From NCBI RefSeq assembly GCF_000211415.1, contig NZ_GL890774.1, positions 213,153 to 277,152 on the forward strand: a stretch of 64,000 nt of DNA, read 5' to 3'. Below the pieces are notes generated by a model that saw nothing but the letters and a program-made list of their open reading frames with translations, made no database searches and was not told the DNA's origin. The DNA comes from Enterobacter mori LMG 25706 (GTDB taxonomy: Bacteria; Pseudomonadota; Gammaproteobacteria; Enterobacterales; Enterobacteriaceae). Below are positions 47,950 to 58,001 of this stretch, in pieces. Position 1 is the first letter of the stretch, and each line of letters opens with the position of its first letter. The position numbers and the translations under genes are program-made.

Positions 47950-48738
47950 ATGGCGACACGTACCGCACAAGCCGTTGACTCACTTCTCTGGCGAGCCCCT
48001 CTCTCCACAGGGAGCGCTACGCTTGCGGATGCTATTCGTGACAGGATTGCCGATACCCGCGCTCCTCTGCTGGATTTTATCAAGCTGGATGAGCCTCACC
48101 CGCATAACACCATGACGCTTGCCGAATGGCAGCGTCCGGCAGAACGCCAGTCATTGCTGGCAGCGTATTCCGACCATATCTATCGCAATCAACCGACCCT
48201 TGCGCGGGAAAATAAACCCCTGCTCTCTCTTTGGGCGCAATGGTACATCGGGTTGATGGTCCCGCCGATCATGGTGGCCTTGTTAACCCAGGACACGATG
48301 ATGGATCTCTCCCCGGAACATTTCCACGTGGAGTTCCACGAAACCGGGCGTGCGGCCTGCTTTTGGATTGACGTTCACGAAGATATGCGTGCCGGGCAAC
48401 GCTCAGCTCAGGAGCGCATGGAACAGCTCATCACTCAGGCATTGATGCCGGTAATTGACGTGCTTGAGCAGACGGGAGAAATTAATGGAAAGCTTATCTG
48501 GAGTAATACCGGTTATCTAATCCACTGGTATTTAACAGAGATGAAACCGCTGCTGGGCGATGAGAAAGTGGATGCCCTGCGCCAGTCCTGTTTCTTTGCA
48601 AAACAGCTTTCTGATGGGCGGGATAACCCTTTATTCCGTACCGTCGTCCCGCGTGACGGCCTTCTGGTGCGTCGGACCTGCTGTCAGCGCAATCGCCTGC
48701 CTGACGTTCAGCAGTGCGGGGATTGCACGCTGAAGTAG
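47950..48738 (+). CDS. fhuF: Ferric iron reductase FhuF
   Basis: 262-residue cytoplasmic-face reductase that releases iron from hydroxamate siderophores taken up by Fhu. The C-terminus contains CCQRNRLPDVQQCGDC, the CC-x10-C-x2-C ligand set of its unusual 2Fe-2S cluster. Middle motif NKPLLSLWAQWYIGLMVPP is family-typical. The first 30 residues diverge from K-12. Expression should follow the Fur box immediately upstream. Confidence 0.95.
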   Translation: MATRTAQAVDSLLWRAPLSTGSATLADAIRDRIADTRAPLLDFIKLDEPHPHNTMTLAEWQRPAERQSLLAAYSDHIYRNQPTLARENKPLLSLWAQWYIGLMVPPIMVALLTQDTMMDLSPEHFHVEFHETGRAACFWIDVHEDMRAGQRSAQERMEQLITQALMPVIDVLEQTGEINGKLIWSNTGYLIHWYLTEMKPLLGDEKVDALRQSCFFAKQLSDGRDNPLFRTVVPRDGLLVRRTCCQRNRLPDVQQCGDCTLK

Positions 48739-48750
48739 TCAGGCCCAGCC

Positions 48751-48790
48751 TGATGCCCTCACCCTGCCCCTCTCCCACAGGGAGAGGGAA
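48751..48790 (-). repeat. GC-rich hairpin repeat, copy E (reverse)
   Basis: TGATGCCCTCACCCTGCCCC then TCTCCCACAGGGAGAGGGAA, located directly after fhuF and before its terminator, between convergent fhuF and the PTS gene. Confidence 0.86.
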
Positions 48791-48798
48791 CAAACACT

Positions 48799-48830
48799 AA
48801 AAACGGCAACATGAGTTGCCGTTTTGCTTT
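48799..48830. terminator. Terminator between fhuF and the PTS gene
   Basis: AAAACGGCAAC and GTTGCCGTTTT pair around ATGA with T/A-rich flanks in both directions; it serves convergent transcripts. Confidence 0.85.
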
Positions 48831-48833
48831 TAC

Positions 48834-50180
48834 CTAGGCTACCTGCTGATTTTCCTCTTCCGCGTTACGCTGTGCTTCTTCCGCTTCCTGTTCCAGCAAC
48901 TGCTTCTCGTACACTTTAAAGAACGGGTAGTAGATAATGGCCGATACGCAGGCCAGCACAACGACGAGAATAGCCGCGCGGAAGTCCCAGCCCAGCGCCC
49001 ATGCCGCGCCTATCGGAGCAGGGGCTGTCCAGGGAACAACTGAGATAACGCGACCAATCAGATCAAACGTCATCGCCGCCCAGGCCAGCACGGCGTTTAC
49101 CATCGGTGCCAGCAGGAACGGAATAAAGAACACCGGGTTCATGACAATCGGCGTACCAAAAATGACGGGTTCGTTGATGTTAAAGAAGCTGGGCACCACG
49201 CTCAAACGTCCAATTGAACGCAGGTGTGCAGAGCGGCTACGCAGATAGCAGATCACCAGCCCCATCGTTGCGCCAGAGCCACCAATCACGATAAAGAACG
49301 TCCAGAATGCTTCCATAAAAATGTGTGGCAGAGGTTGGCTTGCCGCCAGCGCGGTCTGGTTAGCGCCCAGGTTGGTCAGCCAGAACATCTGCAGCATCCC
49401 GGAGACAATGGCAGCCCCGTGGATACCCGCAAACCACAGCAAGTGACCAATCAATACCGCCAGCAGGATAGCAGGCAGCGAGTCAGCAGCGGAAACCAGC
49501 GGTTTGAAGATCGACATAATAGCCTGCGGGATCAGCATACCAAACTGAGACTGAATCAGCAGACTCAGCGGGTACAGCGTCAGCACAACCACCAGAACCG
49601 GGATCAGCAGATCAAAGGAGTTTTTGATCATCGGTGGCACCTGGTCTGGCAGGCGAATACCGATGTTGTGCGATTTCAGGAAACGCATCATTTCAACGCA
49701 GTAAACCGCCACCAGAATGGCGGTAAAGATCCCCGTTCCGCCGAGGCTGTCGACAGGCAGAGTGCCTTTGGTTTTCGGCGCAGCAACCAGCAGAAACGCC
49801 ATCAGAGAAAGCATGGCGCACATGAACGGGTCAAGCTGATGAGATTTCACATAATGTTTGCCCAGGTTGTAGGCGATGGCCGCACAGATATAAATGGACA
49901 TAATGCCCATCGTCCTATCAAACGGGGTGAGAATTTGCCCTTCAAATTGCTTCGCCATATCCAGCCAGGCGCGAGCAAAACCCCAGGTCGTATCAGGTGA
50001 GAACGGTGGGTAAGCAAACACCAGCAAGAATGACCCCACAATCATGAACGGCATCGCAGAGATAAATCCATCACGAATAGCCATAACATGACGCTGGGAA
50101 GAGATTCGCCCGGCAATCGGGCTGACGTAATTTTCAACGAAACGGAATATCAGATTAAACGCAGCATGGTTGGCAGACAT
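48834..50180 (-). CDS. PTS lactose/cellobiose-family IIC component (orphan)
   Basis: 448-residue membrane permease of the CelB/ChbC-type PTS IIC family: about ten hydrophobic spans and the signature FFNINEPVIFGTPIVMNP near residue 330, which contains the sugar-binding Asn/Glu. It would transport a beta-glucoside or chitobiose-like sugar, phosphorylated by IIB/IIA. No IIA, IIB or phospho-glycosidase gene is adjacent, so partners must be encoded elsewhere. Start preceded by AGGAG. A strong LacI-type palindrome lies about 190 bp upstream. The C-terminal tail is Glu/Gln-rich. I do not recall this gene at this place in K-12. Confidence 0.9.
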   Translation of the reverse strand: MSANHAAFNLIFRFVENYVSPIAGRISSQRHVMAIRDGFISAMPFMIVGSFLLVFAYPPFSPDTTWGFARAWLDMAKQFEGQILTPFDRTMGIMSIYICAAIAYNLGKHYVKSHQLDPFMCAMLSLMAFLLVAAPKTKGTLPVDSLGGTGIFTAILVAVYCVEMMRFLKSHNIGIRLPDQVPPMIKNSFDLLIPVLVVVLTLYPLSLLIQSQFGMLIPQAIMSIFKPLVSAADSLPAILLAVLIGHLLWFAGIHGAAIVSGMLQMFWLTNLGANQTALAASQPLPHIFMEAFWTFFIVIGGSGATMGLVICYLRSRSAHLRSIGRLSVVPSFFNINEPVIFGTPIVMNPVFFIPFLLAPMVNAVLAWAAMTFDLIGRVISVVPWTAPAPIGAAWALGWDFRAAILVVVLACVSAIIYYPFFKVYEKQLLEQEAEEAQRNAEEENQQVA

Positions 50181-50332
50181 AGCAGCTCTCCTGTCAGACG
50201 TTCGTTACGGGCGAATTCGCGCCACACGTTGTTCCATAAATCAGCTTCACAACCTTGCCGGCTTGCGTACCAGCGGTACTGCTCAGAAGAAATGGTTTCA
50301 TAATTAGCTCTTATTATTGGATACAGGGGACG
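50150..50332 (-). other. Unrecognised short open frame ahead of the PTS gene
   Basis: A 60-codon frame overlapping the first 31 bp of the PTS IIC gene. From about 50305 it reads NYETISSEQYRWYASRQGCE and continues with ADLWNNVWREFARNERLTGE, a natural-looking composition. There is no ATG, GTG or TTG in frame before it; an upstream TAA (50333-50335) closes it. An ATG one frame off at about 50301 begins a different 35-codon frame. It may be a small upstream cistron with a damaged start, a gene remnant, or chance. No function can be assigned. Confidence 0.35.
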
Positions 50333-50369
50333 TTACATTCTCAGTATTAATCTCTGATTCACGCTCTGC

Positions 50370-50390
50370 AACCGGTTACTGTAACCGGTT
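50370..50390. promoter_or_regulatory. LacI/GalR-type operator palindrome
   Basis: A perfect 21-bp palindrome: AACCGGTTAC, a central T, then GTAACCGGTT. Each arm holds AACCGGTT, the core recognised by LacI-family repressors such as AscG and GntR. An outer pair ATTCACG (50357-50363) and CGTGAAT (50393-50399) nearly shares the centre. Lies between the PTS gene and the YbaK-like gene, so it could control either. No LacI-family gene is in the window. Confidence 0.72.
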
Positions 50391-50508
50391 TCCGTGAATG
50401 TGAAGGCGATCCATAAATCGGCCCAACAGGATAATTGTTACTGAAGAGATACTTACAGAACCTAAAGGCTTATGACAGATTACGCAGGATATTTGTCAGG
50501 AGGAAACA

Positions 50509-50967
50509 ATGAGTTTGCAGTCTGTACAGCAGTTTTTTGCCGACAACGCACCCGATGTCGAAATCATCGAGCTTAGCCAAAGCACCGCGACCGTGGCCCT
50601 GGCTGCTGCAGCGCATAACGTTGAACCGGGTCAAATCGCCAAGACGCTATCGTTAAAGATTAAAAACGAAGTTATTCTCGTGGTGGCCAAAGGTGACGCG
50701 CGGCTGGATAACAAAAAACTGAAAGATGCATTCGGCGCCAAAGCACGCATGCTGAGCAGTGACGAAGTGGTCACCGTTACGGGTCATCCCGTGGGTGGCG
50801 TCTGCCCTTTCGGGCTGGAGAATCCCCTTTCCGTTTTCTGCGACGTTTCACTGAAACAGTACGCTGAAGTGCTGCCTGCTGCCGGTGCAATTCACAGCGC
50901 CGTACGTATTTCTCCCGACAGAATGGCAGAACTGACTGCAGCAAAATGGGTGGATGTCTGCATTTGA
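50509..50967 (+). CDS. YbaK/EbsC-family aminoacyl-tRNA deacylase
   Basis: 152-residue single-domain protein of the YbaK/ProX editing family, which hydrolyses mischarged tRNA (Cys- or Ala-tRNA-Pro and similar). Conserved features: the core lysine in IAKTLSLKI, VVAKGDARLD, and GHPVGGVCPFGL. Exact aminoacyl specificity cannot be told from sequence. Strong Shine-Dalgarno AGGAGG. Monocistronic, convergent with bglJ. Confidence 0.88.
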   Translation: MSLQSVQQFFADNAPDVEIIELSQSTATVALAAAAHNVEPGQIAKTLSLKIKNEVILVVAKGDARLDNKKLKDAFGAKARMLSSDEVVTVTGHPVGGVCPFGLENPLSVFCDVSLKQYAEVLPAAGAIHSAVRISPDRMAELTAAKWVDVCI

Positions 50968-51004
50968 TTGTTGCGCCAGAAGCGTTCTGGCGCATGACAA
51001 ACGG

Positions 51005-51691
51005 CTAAGAGAATGAAGGCAAAATTAATGCCGAGAGACGAGGCTCCCGGGCGGGAAGATGAGCGAGGATATCTGCTGCATCCAGTAATCCCACATCAGA
51101 ATTGACCCCGAGCTTTACCATCGCATTGAACTTGTGCGCCCTGATAGTCTTAATATTGCGCTCAAGCTGTGTCGCGATTTCAGGGATGGAATAGCCCGAC
51201 GACATATAACGCAAAATTGCCCGTTCGGTGGGGCTCAACATGCGGTTCTGATTCACATACCAGTGATTGTACATGTTGTCGTTTACACGATGCGTTTCGT
51301 TAAGAAAGGTCACCATTCCTTGGATCAACTGCTCAAGCGACACCGATTTACTGATAATCCCGTGCAGGCGTGCCGGAGAAAGATGGCAAATCAGCCTCGC
51401 TTCTACATCATCTGACGCCAGGACAATACGCTGGATATTCGCGTGCGAGAACATCAGGTCACGCAGACTCGCAAGACAGTTACGACGCTCCTCACGCGCA
51501 TCGGATAATGAGTAAATAACCGAATAAAACGCGGTCTGGGAAAGTGCCTCTTTAAAACTGTCGAATCGACTAAACAGGTGGACCTGATAGCTGCTGAATG
51601 CCGGCAAAGCAAAAATATGCTGCAGCCCAACAGCACTCATTACGCAATTTTCGATGACGGCGATATGTCTTGTTGCTGCGGTCTCTTCCAT
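51005..51691 (-). CDS. bglJ: LuxR-type regulator BglJ
   Basis: 228-residue orphan regulator with a pseudo-receiver N-terminal domain lacking the full acidic phosphorylation set, and a C-terminal LuxR-type helix-turn-helix ([20 protein letters not shown] to KLGVNSDV, about residues 150-205). In E. coli, BglJ works as a heterodimer with RcsB to relieve H-NS silencing of bgl and other loci. Its start lies within yjjQ (52-bp overlap), as in the K-12 yjjQ-bglJ operon. Confidence 0.92.
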   Translation of the reverse strand: MEETAATRHIAVIENCVMSAVGLQHIFALPAFSSYQVHLFSRFDSFKEALSQTAFYSVIYSLSDAREERRNCLASLRDLMFSHANIQRIVLASDDVEARLICHLSPARLHGIISKSVSLEQLIQGMVTFLNETHRVNDNMYNHWYVNQNRMLSPTERAILRYMSSGYSIPEIATQLERNIKTIRAHKFNAMVKLGVNSDVGLLDAADILAHLPAREPRLSALILPSFS

Positions 51692-52374
51692 TCCTCAAAC
51701 TCTCCATAGGCCGACATTAAACTCAGTTCTCGCATCCCCTGTATACTGCTGATCCAGGCATACATATCGGCATTGCTTCGCAGGGACAACCTGCGCATCG
51801 CACTGTTCTTCTGTGCACTGATCGTTTTGTTACTCTTCTTCAATAACGTCGCGATTTGGTTAATACACCAGCCTTTCCCCAGCAGTCGCAATACTTTGCG
51901 CTCAGAGTGGGTGAGCGCGATAAAGCTCTCGGACTCATCTTCAGGCTCTGGCGTGTCCGGCATTAACAACGTCTGGCTAATTCGTTCTGCACGTTCACTT
52001 CCGGCACGAATAGCATTAATGACCCCGTCGATCGGTTCCATATCTGACAGCAAGGTGCTTTCAGGACGCATGAGTAATTCTACCGCCAGAGGGTAAAGGG
52101 GGCGGGACACTAAAAAGATCCAATGGATATCCCGATACTGATTCAGCAACCCGTAATATTGCTCGAGCGTACCGCGAGGATTTCGATAATCACCAGAAAT
52201 ATCAGCAACAACCACACTGGCGCGGCGGAGTTGCAGCAGTGTTAGCTCCTGAATCGAGCGGCAAAAGGTCAGTTCATACTCGGGGAAATGGCGTGCCATC
52301 ACCCCACCAAGCCCGGATTGCATAACCGGTATCTTACTAATCACAACTCCGTGTTTACCTTTCAATGGCAACAT
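51640..52374 (-). CDS. yjjQ: LuxR-type regulator YjjQ
   Basis: 244-residue orphan regulator, pseudo-receiver followed by a C-terminal helix-turn-helix ([20 protein letters not shown] to [12 protein letters not shown]). In E. coli, YjjQ represses motility, capsule and biofilm genes. The ATG at 52374 is preceded by GGAGGT and matches the K-12 start; an ATG at 52398 lacks one. The upstream region is AT-rich, consistent with H-NS silencing of this operon in K-12. Confidence 0.92.
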   Translation of the reverse strand: MLPLKGKHGVVISKIPVMQSGLGGVMARHFPEYELTFCRSIQELTLLQLRRASVVVADISGDYRNPRGTLEQYYGLLNQYRDIHWIFLVSRPLYPLAVELLMRPESTLLSDMEPIDGVINAIRAGSERAERISQTLLMPDTPEPEDESESFIALTHSERKVLRLLGKGWCINQIATLLKKSNKTISAQKNSAMRRLSLRSNADMYAWISSIQGMRELSLMSAYGEFEEWKRPQQQDISPSSKIA

Positions 52375-52787
52375 AGAACCTCCGAGTCCTTTCTTCATTT
52401 TCTAAATAGCGATAAAACGCATTGAGAGAAAATTATTTCATCCCTGAGTGCACACAACATCAATAATGAAAATTTTAAGAAAACCTTTACAAGATTAAGA
52501 AATGCCCAAAACAGGGTTAATATCTCATAAATAACAACCGAATTTAATTACAGTTACCTGAAAAGAACGAAAATATAAAATTAGAAATACTTAATATATG
52601 CGAGATATATTTTTAACCCCTAAACATTCATAAAATAAATATTATTAATCGATTTCCTTCACTTTCGCTCATGTGGCTGTTTGCACAAATCTTGATCTGA
52701 CCCAGAGCAAGTGACACCGCACTTTGTGCTAAAAATAAGCATTCCGGGCCAACAGGCAAGCTATCCATCCTCTCTTCAGGGCAATAC
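52375..52787. other. AT-rich intergenic region between yjjQ and yjjP
   Basis: About 410 bp; 52430-52680 is markedly AT-rich compared with its surroundings, with runs such as AAAATATAAAATTAG. No gene is visible. It carries the yjjQ and yjjP promoters and looks like an H-NS nucleation region. Confidence 0.6.
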
Positions 52788-54025
<1,238 letters not shown>

Positions 54026-54092
54026 GATTTGTGTTATCACGCTGCCATGGTAATAATCCCTGCATTCTGTTTGGTGACGATAAGGAAAGGAT

Positions 54093-54734
54093 GTGGCTAA
54101 CCCTGGCAGCGAAAACCCGGAACACAATGAAGGATCCAGCCTGAAGGAAAACATTTTCCAGAGCGCCATTGCGCTGTTTGCCGAATATGGGCTAAACGGT
54201 GCCCGCATGGAGCAAATCGCCGAGAAAGCCGGCACGACCAAACGGATGGTGGTGTATCATTTTAAGAATAAAGAAAACCTGTATCTTCTGGCCCTGGAGT
54301 ACGTTTATACCCAGATCCGCGCCAGTGAGAAACGGCTCAGCCTTGCCGGTATGCCGCCGGTAGAAGCGCTGGTTCATCTTGTTGAAGCGACCTTTGACTA
54401 CCACGCCGACCACCCGGACTACATTCGCATCATCTGTATGGAGAACATGCAGCGCGGCCGCTTCATGCAACAGTCCAACTACCTGCGCCAGGTTAACCGC
54501 CGCGCGCTGGAACTGCTGGAAGCCATTCTGCAGCGTGGAAAAGAGAAGCAGCTGTTCAATCAGATGGTAGACGCGCGCGACCTTCACCGCCTGATCAGCA
54601 GCTTCAGCTTCCACTATGTCGCCAACAGCTATACCTTTACGCTGTTGTTCGAAGAGGGAGCAGACGAAGCCGCTCAGCGTCAGCACTACCGGAAAATGGC
54701 GGTCCAGGTGGCACTTCGCTATACGTGCCCATAA
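54093..54734 (+). CDS. TetR-family transcriptional regulator
   Basis: 213-residue TetR-type repressor: helix-turn-helix at about 17-63 (SAIALFAEYGLNGARMEQIA to MVVYHFKNKENLYLLAL), then an all-helical ligand domain of the RutR/NicS-like type. GTG start with AAGGAAAGG upstream. Placed between yjjB and ohrR, where K-12 goes directly to dnaT, so accessory. Targets unknown; it might control yjjPB or act elsewhere. Confidence 0.85.
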   Translation: MANPGSENPEHNEGSSLKENIFQSAIALFAEYGLNGARMEQIAEKAGTTKRMVVYHFKNKENLYLLALEYVYTQIRASEKRLSLAGMPPVEALVHLVEATFDYHADHPDYIRIICMENMQRGRFMQQSNYLRQVNRRALELLEAILQRGKEKQLFNQMVDARDLHRLISSFSFHYVANSYTFTLLFEEGADEAAQRQHYRKMAVQVALRYTCP

Positions 54735-54747
54735 AATAGCTTGCAAT

Positions 54748-54761
54748 TATATCGCACACTA
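54748..54761 (+). promoter_or_regulatory. Candidate OhrR operator upstream of ohrR
   Basis: TATATCGCACACTA, 14 bp before the ohrR ATG. The same motif with one change (TATATCGCACGCTA) occurs before ohr at 55261-55274. Shared motif in both promoters of the pair suggests the OhrR binding site. Confidence 0.55.
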
Positions 54762-54775
54762 CCTATATTCCTCTC

Positions 54776-55228
54776 ATGAACGCAAAAACGAACGACACCA
54801 ATGCCGCGCTGCTGCTGGATAACCAGCTCTGTTTTGCCCTCTACTCAGCAAACCTGGCGCTTAATAAGCTGTACCGGCAACTGCTGGCACCGCTGAACCT
54901 GACCTACCCGCAGTACCTGGTCATGCTGGTTCTGTGGGAGCAGGATGACGTGACGGTGTCGGACATTGGCGAACGACTGTTTCTTGACTCAGCCACGCTG
55001 ACGCCGCTGCTAAAGCGTCTGGAAAGCGCCGGGCTGATCAACCGCCACCGTTCCCGTAAAGACGAACGCCAGGTTGCTGTCACCCTGAGCGATGCCGGGC
55101 GTGCACTCCAGCAACAAGCCGTGGGGATCCCTCACGCGGTTGGGTGCGCAGCGCAATGCGATACCGACACGATGCTGGCGCTTAAGCAGCAGCTTGAGCT
55201 TTTGCGACAACAGTTACACCACGCGTAA
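54776..55228 (+). CDS. ohrR: MarR-family organic peroxide sensor OhrR
   Basis: 150-residue MarR-type winged-helix repressor. The reactive cysteine expected of OhrR lies in [20 protein letters not shown] (about residue 19), followed by [20 protein letters not shown] and the recognition region [19 protein letters not shown]. Oxidation by organic hydroperoxides should release it from DNA and induce ohr, the next gene. Two further cysteines sit near the C-terminus and could form a disulfide with Cys19 (2-Cys type). Confidence 0.9.
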   Translation: MNAKTNDTNAALLLDNQLCFALYSANLALNKLYRQLLAPLNLTYPQYLVMLVLWEQDDVTVSDIGERLFLDSATLTPLLKRLESAGLINRHRSRKDERQVAVTLSDAGRALQQQAVGIPHAVGCAAQCDTDTMLALKQQLELLRQQLHHA

Positions 55229-55260
55229 GGCTATACTTTACGCGTCTTTCTTTACCTATA

Positions 55261-55274
55261 TATATCGCACGCTA
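55261..55274 (+). promoter_or_regulatory. Candidate OhrR operator upstream of ohr
   Basis: TATATCGCACGCTA, 39 bp before the ohr ATG, shares 13 of 14 bases with the site before ohrR and is followed by an A/T palindrome TATTTAATA. Confidence 0.55.
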
Positions 55275-55312
55275 TTTAATAGCACACACAAATGTAAGAT
55301 GAGGAACCTGCC

Positions 55313-55741
55313 ATGTCTTTAGAAAAAGTTGTCTACACTGCCAAAGCCAAAGCCACCGGAGGCCGTGACGGCCGCGCGACCTCTTCCGACGGCGTCCTGG
55401 ACGTTAAACTGGGTGTGCCAAAAGAGATGGGCGGCATGGGCGGCGAAGTGACCAACCCGGAACAGCTGTTCGCTGCGGGCTACTCCGCCTGCTTCCTGGG
55501 CGCGATGAAGTTTGTGGCCGCTCGTGACAAATTCGCGCTGCCGAAAGAGGCGTTTATCGAAGGTGAAGTCGGCATTGGCCCACTGCCAACCGGTTTTGGT
55601 ATCGAAGCGAAGCTGAACATTCACGTTGAAGGAATGGATCCTGCGGAAGCGAAAAAACTGGTGGATGCGGCGCACATCGTTTGCCCATACTCTAACGCCA
55701 CGCGCGGCAATATCGACGTCACGCTGAACATCATCGCGTGA
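55313..55741 (+). CDS. ohr: Organic hydroperoxide resistance protein Ohr
   Basis: 142-residue OsmC/Ohr-family thiol peroxidase that reduces organic hydroperoxides using lipoylated proteins as electron donors. Two redox cysteines: peroxidatic in [13 protein letters not shown] (about residue 60) and resolving in [13 protein letters not shown] (about 124). ATG preceded by GAGGAA. Controlled by the upstream ohrR; absent from this place in K-12. Confidence 0.95.
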   Translation: MSLEKVVYTAKAKATGGRDGRATSSDGVLDVKLGVPKEMGGMGGEVTNPEQLFAAGYSACFLGAMKFVAARDKFALPKEAFIEGEVGIGPLPTGFGIEAKLNIHVEGMDPAEAKKLVDAAHIVCPYSNATRGNIDVTLNIIA

Positions 55742-55746
55742 TAACT

Positions 55747-55810
55747 GCCTGATGGCGCTGCGCTTATCAGGCCTACGGCTGTAGCCCCGGTAAGCGCAGC
55801 GCCACCGGGG
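55747..55810. repeat. BIME after ohr
   Basis: Opposed REP-like units GCCTGATGGCGCTGCGCTTA and GCCCCGGTAAGCGCAGCGCC in the gap before dnaT. Confidence 0.8.
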
Positions 55811-55890
55811 AAATCCCCTCCTTTCCTTTCCCCTCTCTGTGCTACCATAAGCCCATATCACGCCCGTAGTAACCCAGTAGAGAAAGCGTT

Positions 55891-56436
55891 ATGTCCTCCA
55901 GAATCCTGACCACCAGCATCGCTGGCATTGATGCCTTTATGCGCGATCCCCGCGGCGTGCTGACCAATGCCGAAGGCGGTACCCTCGCCGTGTTTGCCGA
56001 TAACGCCCCGGCGTTTTACGCAATCACGCCGGAACGTCTGGCGCAGCTGTTGGATATCGAAGCGCGACTGTCGCGCCCGGCCAGTGATGTCACCCTGGAT
56101 AACCAGTTCTTCGACGAACCGGAAAACGCGCCCGTTGCCATACCGATGGGGAAATTCCCCATGTACGCGGGCTGGCAACCGGATGCTGATTTTCAGCGCC
56201 AGGCGGCACTGTGGGGGATTGCGCTCTCGCAGCCGGTCACGCCCGAAGAGCTGGCCGCGTTTACCGCTTACTGGCAGGCGGAAGGAAAAGTGTTTCACCA
56301 TGTGCAGTGGCAGCAAAAGCTCGCGCGCAGTATTCAAATCAACCGCGCCAGCAATAATGGCCAGCCCAAGCGCGATATCAACGCGTTTTCTGAACCGGAC
56401 AAACAGATCCCTAATGGATTCCGAGGTGCGAAATGA
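55891..56436 (+). CDS. dnaT: Primosomal protein DnaT
   Basis: 181-residue replication restart protein (protein i) that links PriA-PriB to DnaC loading of DnaB at stalled forks. N-terminus [22 protein letters not shown]; the C-terminal domain that binds ssDNA includes [22 protein letters not shown]. Its TGA overlaps the dnaC ATG. Two residues longer than K-12. Confidence 0.96.
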   Translation: MSSRILTTSIAGIDAFMRDPRGVLTNAEGGTLAVFADNAPAFYAITPERLAQLLDIEARLSRPASDVTLDNQFFDEPENAPVAIPMGKFPMYAGWQPDADFQRQAALWGIALSQPVTPEELAAFTAYWQAEGKVFHHVQWQQKLARSIQINRASNNGQPKRDINAFSEPDKQIPNGFRGAK

Positions 56437-57170
56437 AGAACGTCGGCGACCTGATGAAACGTCTGCAAAAAATGATGCCAGCCAACGTGAAGCCAGCCTT
56501 CACAACGGGTGAAGAGCTGCTGGCGTGGCAAAAAGAGCAAGGTGAAATACGTGCGGCGGCGCTCGCCCGTGAGAACCGTGCGATGAAAATGCAGCGCACC
56601 TTTAACCGCTCGGGTATCCGCCCGCTTCATCAGAACTGCTCGTTTGATAACTACAACGTCGAGTCTCAGGGACAAATGAATGCGCTGAGTCAGGCACGTC
56701 AGTACGTGGACGAGTTTGATGGCAACATCGCCAGCTTCATTTTCAGCGGCAAACCCGGCACCGGAAAAAACCACCTTGCAGCGGCCATCTGCAACGAGCT
56801 GCTGCTCCGGGGTAAATCCGTATTGATCATCACCGTGGCCGATATCATGTCTGCCATGAAAGAGACGTTCAGCAACCGCGAAACCAGCGAAGAACAGCTG
56901 CTTAATGACCTGAGCAACGTTGACCTGCTGGTCATCGACGAGATTGGCGTTCAGACGGAATCCCGCTATGAAAAAGTCATCATCAACCAGATTGTTGACC
57001 GCCGCTCTTCCTCCAAGCGGCCAACCGGAATGCTAACAAACCACAATATCGACGAAATGACCCGTCTGCTGGGAGAACGCGTAATGGATCGCATGAAGCT
57101 CGGCAACAGTCTGTACGTCATCTTTGACTGGGAAAGTTATCGCAGCCGCGTCACCGGCAAAGAGTATTAA
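56433..57170 (+). CDS. dnaC: Helicase loader DnaC
   Basis: AAA+ ATPase of 245 residues that opens the DnaB ring and loads it on DNA. N-terminal DnaB-binding helix region (1-70), Walker [17 protein letters not shown] near residue 105, Walker B LLVIDEIG, and an Arg finger in [22 protein letters not shown]. Overlaps dnaT by four bases (ATGA). Complete. Confidence 0.97.
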   Translation: MKNVGDLMKRLQKMMPANVKPAFTTGEELLAWQKEQGEIRAAALARENRAMKMQRTFNRSGIRPLHQNCSFDNYNVESQGQMNALSQARQYVDEFDGNIASFIFSGKPGTGKNHLAAAICNELLLRGKSVLIITVADIMSAMKETFSNRETSEEQLLNDLSNVDLLVIDEIGVQTESRYEKVIINQIVDRRSSSKRPTGMLTNHNIDEMTRLLGERVMDRMKLGNSLYVIFDWESYRSRVTGKEY

Positions 57171-57254
57171 GACAGTTCCAGGAATCGCGCGCGGCGCGGA
57201 GGTATATACTGGAACCACTTCCGGCCCTAAACGGACCTTTTTGAGAAAGCCATT

Positions 57255-57737
57255 ATGAAAAAACAGTTACTTATCAGCACACTTTTCGGTGCACTGCTGG
57301 CAACCAGCGCGGTGCAGGCAGCGTCATGGCAGGAGTCACTTTCCAGCGCAGCCAACGAACTGACCAAAGAGAGCGGCAGCACGCAGGGTGGGCTGTCTGC
57401 CTCTTCCCTCACCAGCCTGCTGGGTAACAGCTCCCAGAGCCTGAGTGCGGGTACGATGAACAACGCGGCGGGGATCCTGGAATATTGTGCGAAGCAGAAG
57501 CTGGCTTCCGTCACCGATGCGCAAAACGTAAAAAACCAGGTGCTGGGTAAGCTGGGTCTGGACACGCAGGAGCAGAAAGCGGACACCAACTATATGGACG
57601 GTATTCAGGGCCTGTTGAATGCGCAAAACGGTCAGCAGCTGAACCTGAGCACCATCGGTAACTCCTCTCTGGCAAAACAGGTGAAAACCAAAGCCTGCGA
57701 TCTGGTGCTGAAACAAGGCGTTAATTTCATCTCCTGA
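57255..57737 (+). CDS. yjjA: Periplasmic protein YjjA (DUF2501)
   Basis: 160-residue protein with a signal peptide (MKKQLLISTLFGALLATSAVQA) and a Ser/Gln-rich mature chain containing two cysteines (LEYCAKQK and KTKACDLV) that may form a disulfide. DUF2501; function unknown. Follows dnaC by 84 bp, the K-12 order. Confidence 0.92.
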   Translation: MKKQLLISTLFGALLATSAVQAASWQESLSSAANELTKESGSTQGGLSASSLTSLLGNSSQSLSAGTMNNAAGILEYCAKQKLASVTDAQNVKNQVLGKLGLDTQEQKADTNYMDGIQGLLNAQNGQQLNLSTIGNSSLAKQVKTKACDLVLKQGVNFIS

Positions 57738-58001
57738 TTGACCCCATTTTCTGCCACAACATGCCGCGTTTGTTACGTTAGTCTTACGGCGCGGCGTTAA
57801 ACGACTGTTTTCCTGCCTTAACACCGTCTCAGCGTCCGCATGCCAGGATGCGACCGCCTTCAAAAAAACGATTTTCTAAACCAAATCCTAACAACAGCAC
57901 ACTTTCGTGACACTAAAATTGCAGCTAAACGACATCGCCATTACATTGTATTACCCAAAAAATAATCAGTTAGCCAGCAAAGCGTCTGGCGTCATGAGGA
58001 T

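Noticed and set aside
50088-50303. 71-codon plus-strand frame across the PTS start
   Set aside because: No family resemblance; antisense to the PTS gene start and to the more protein-like minus frame.
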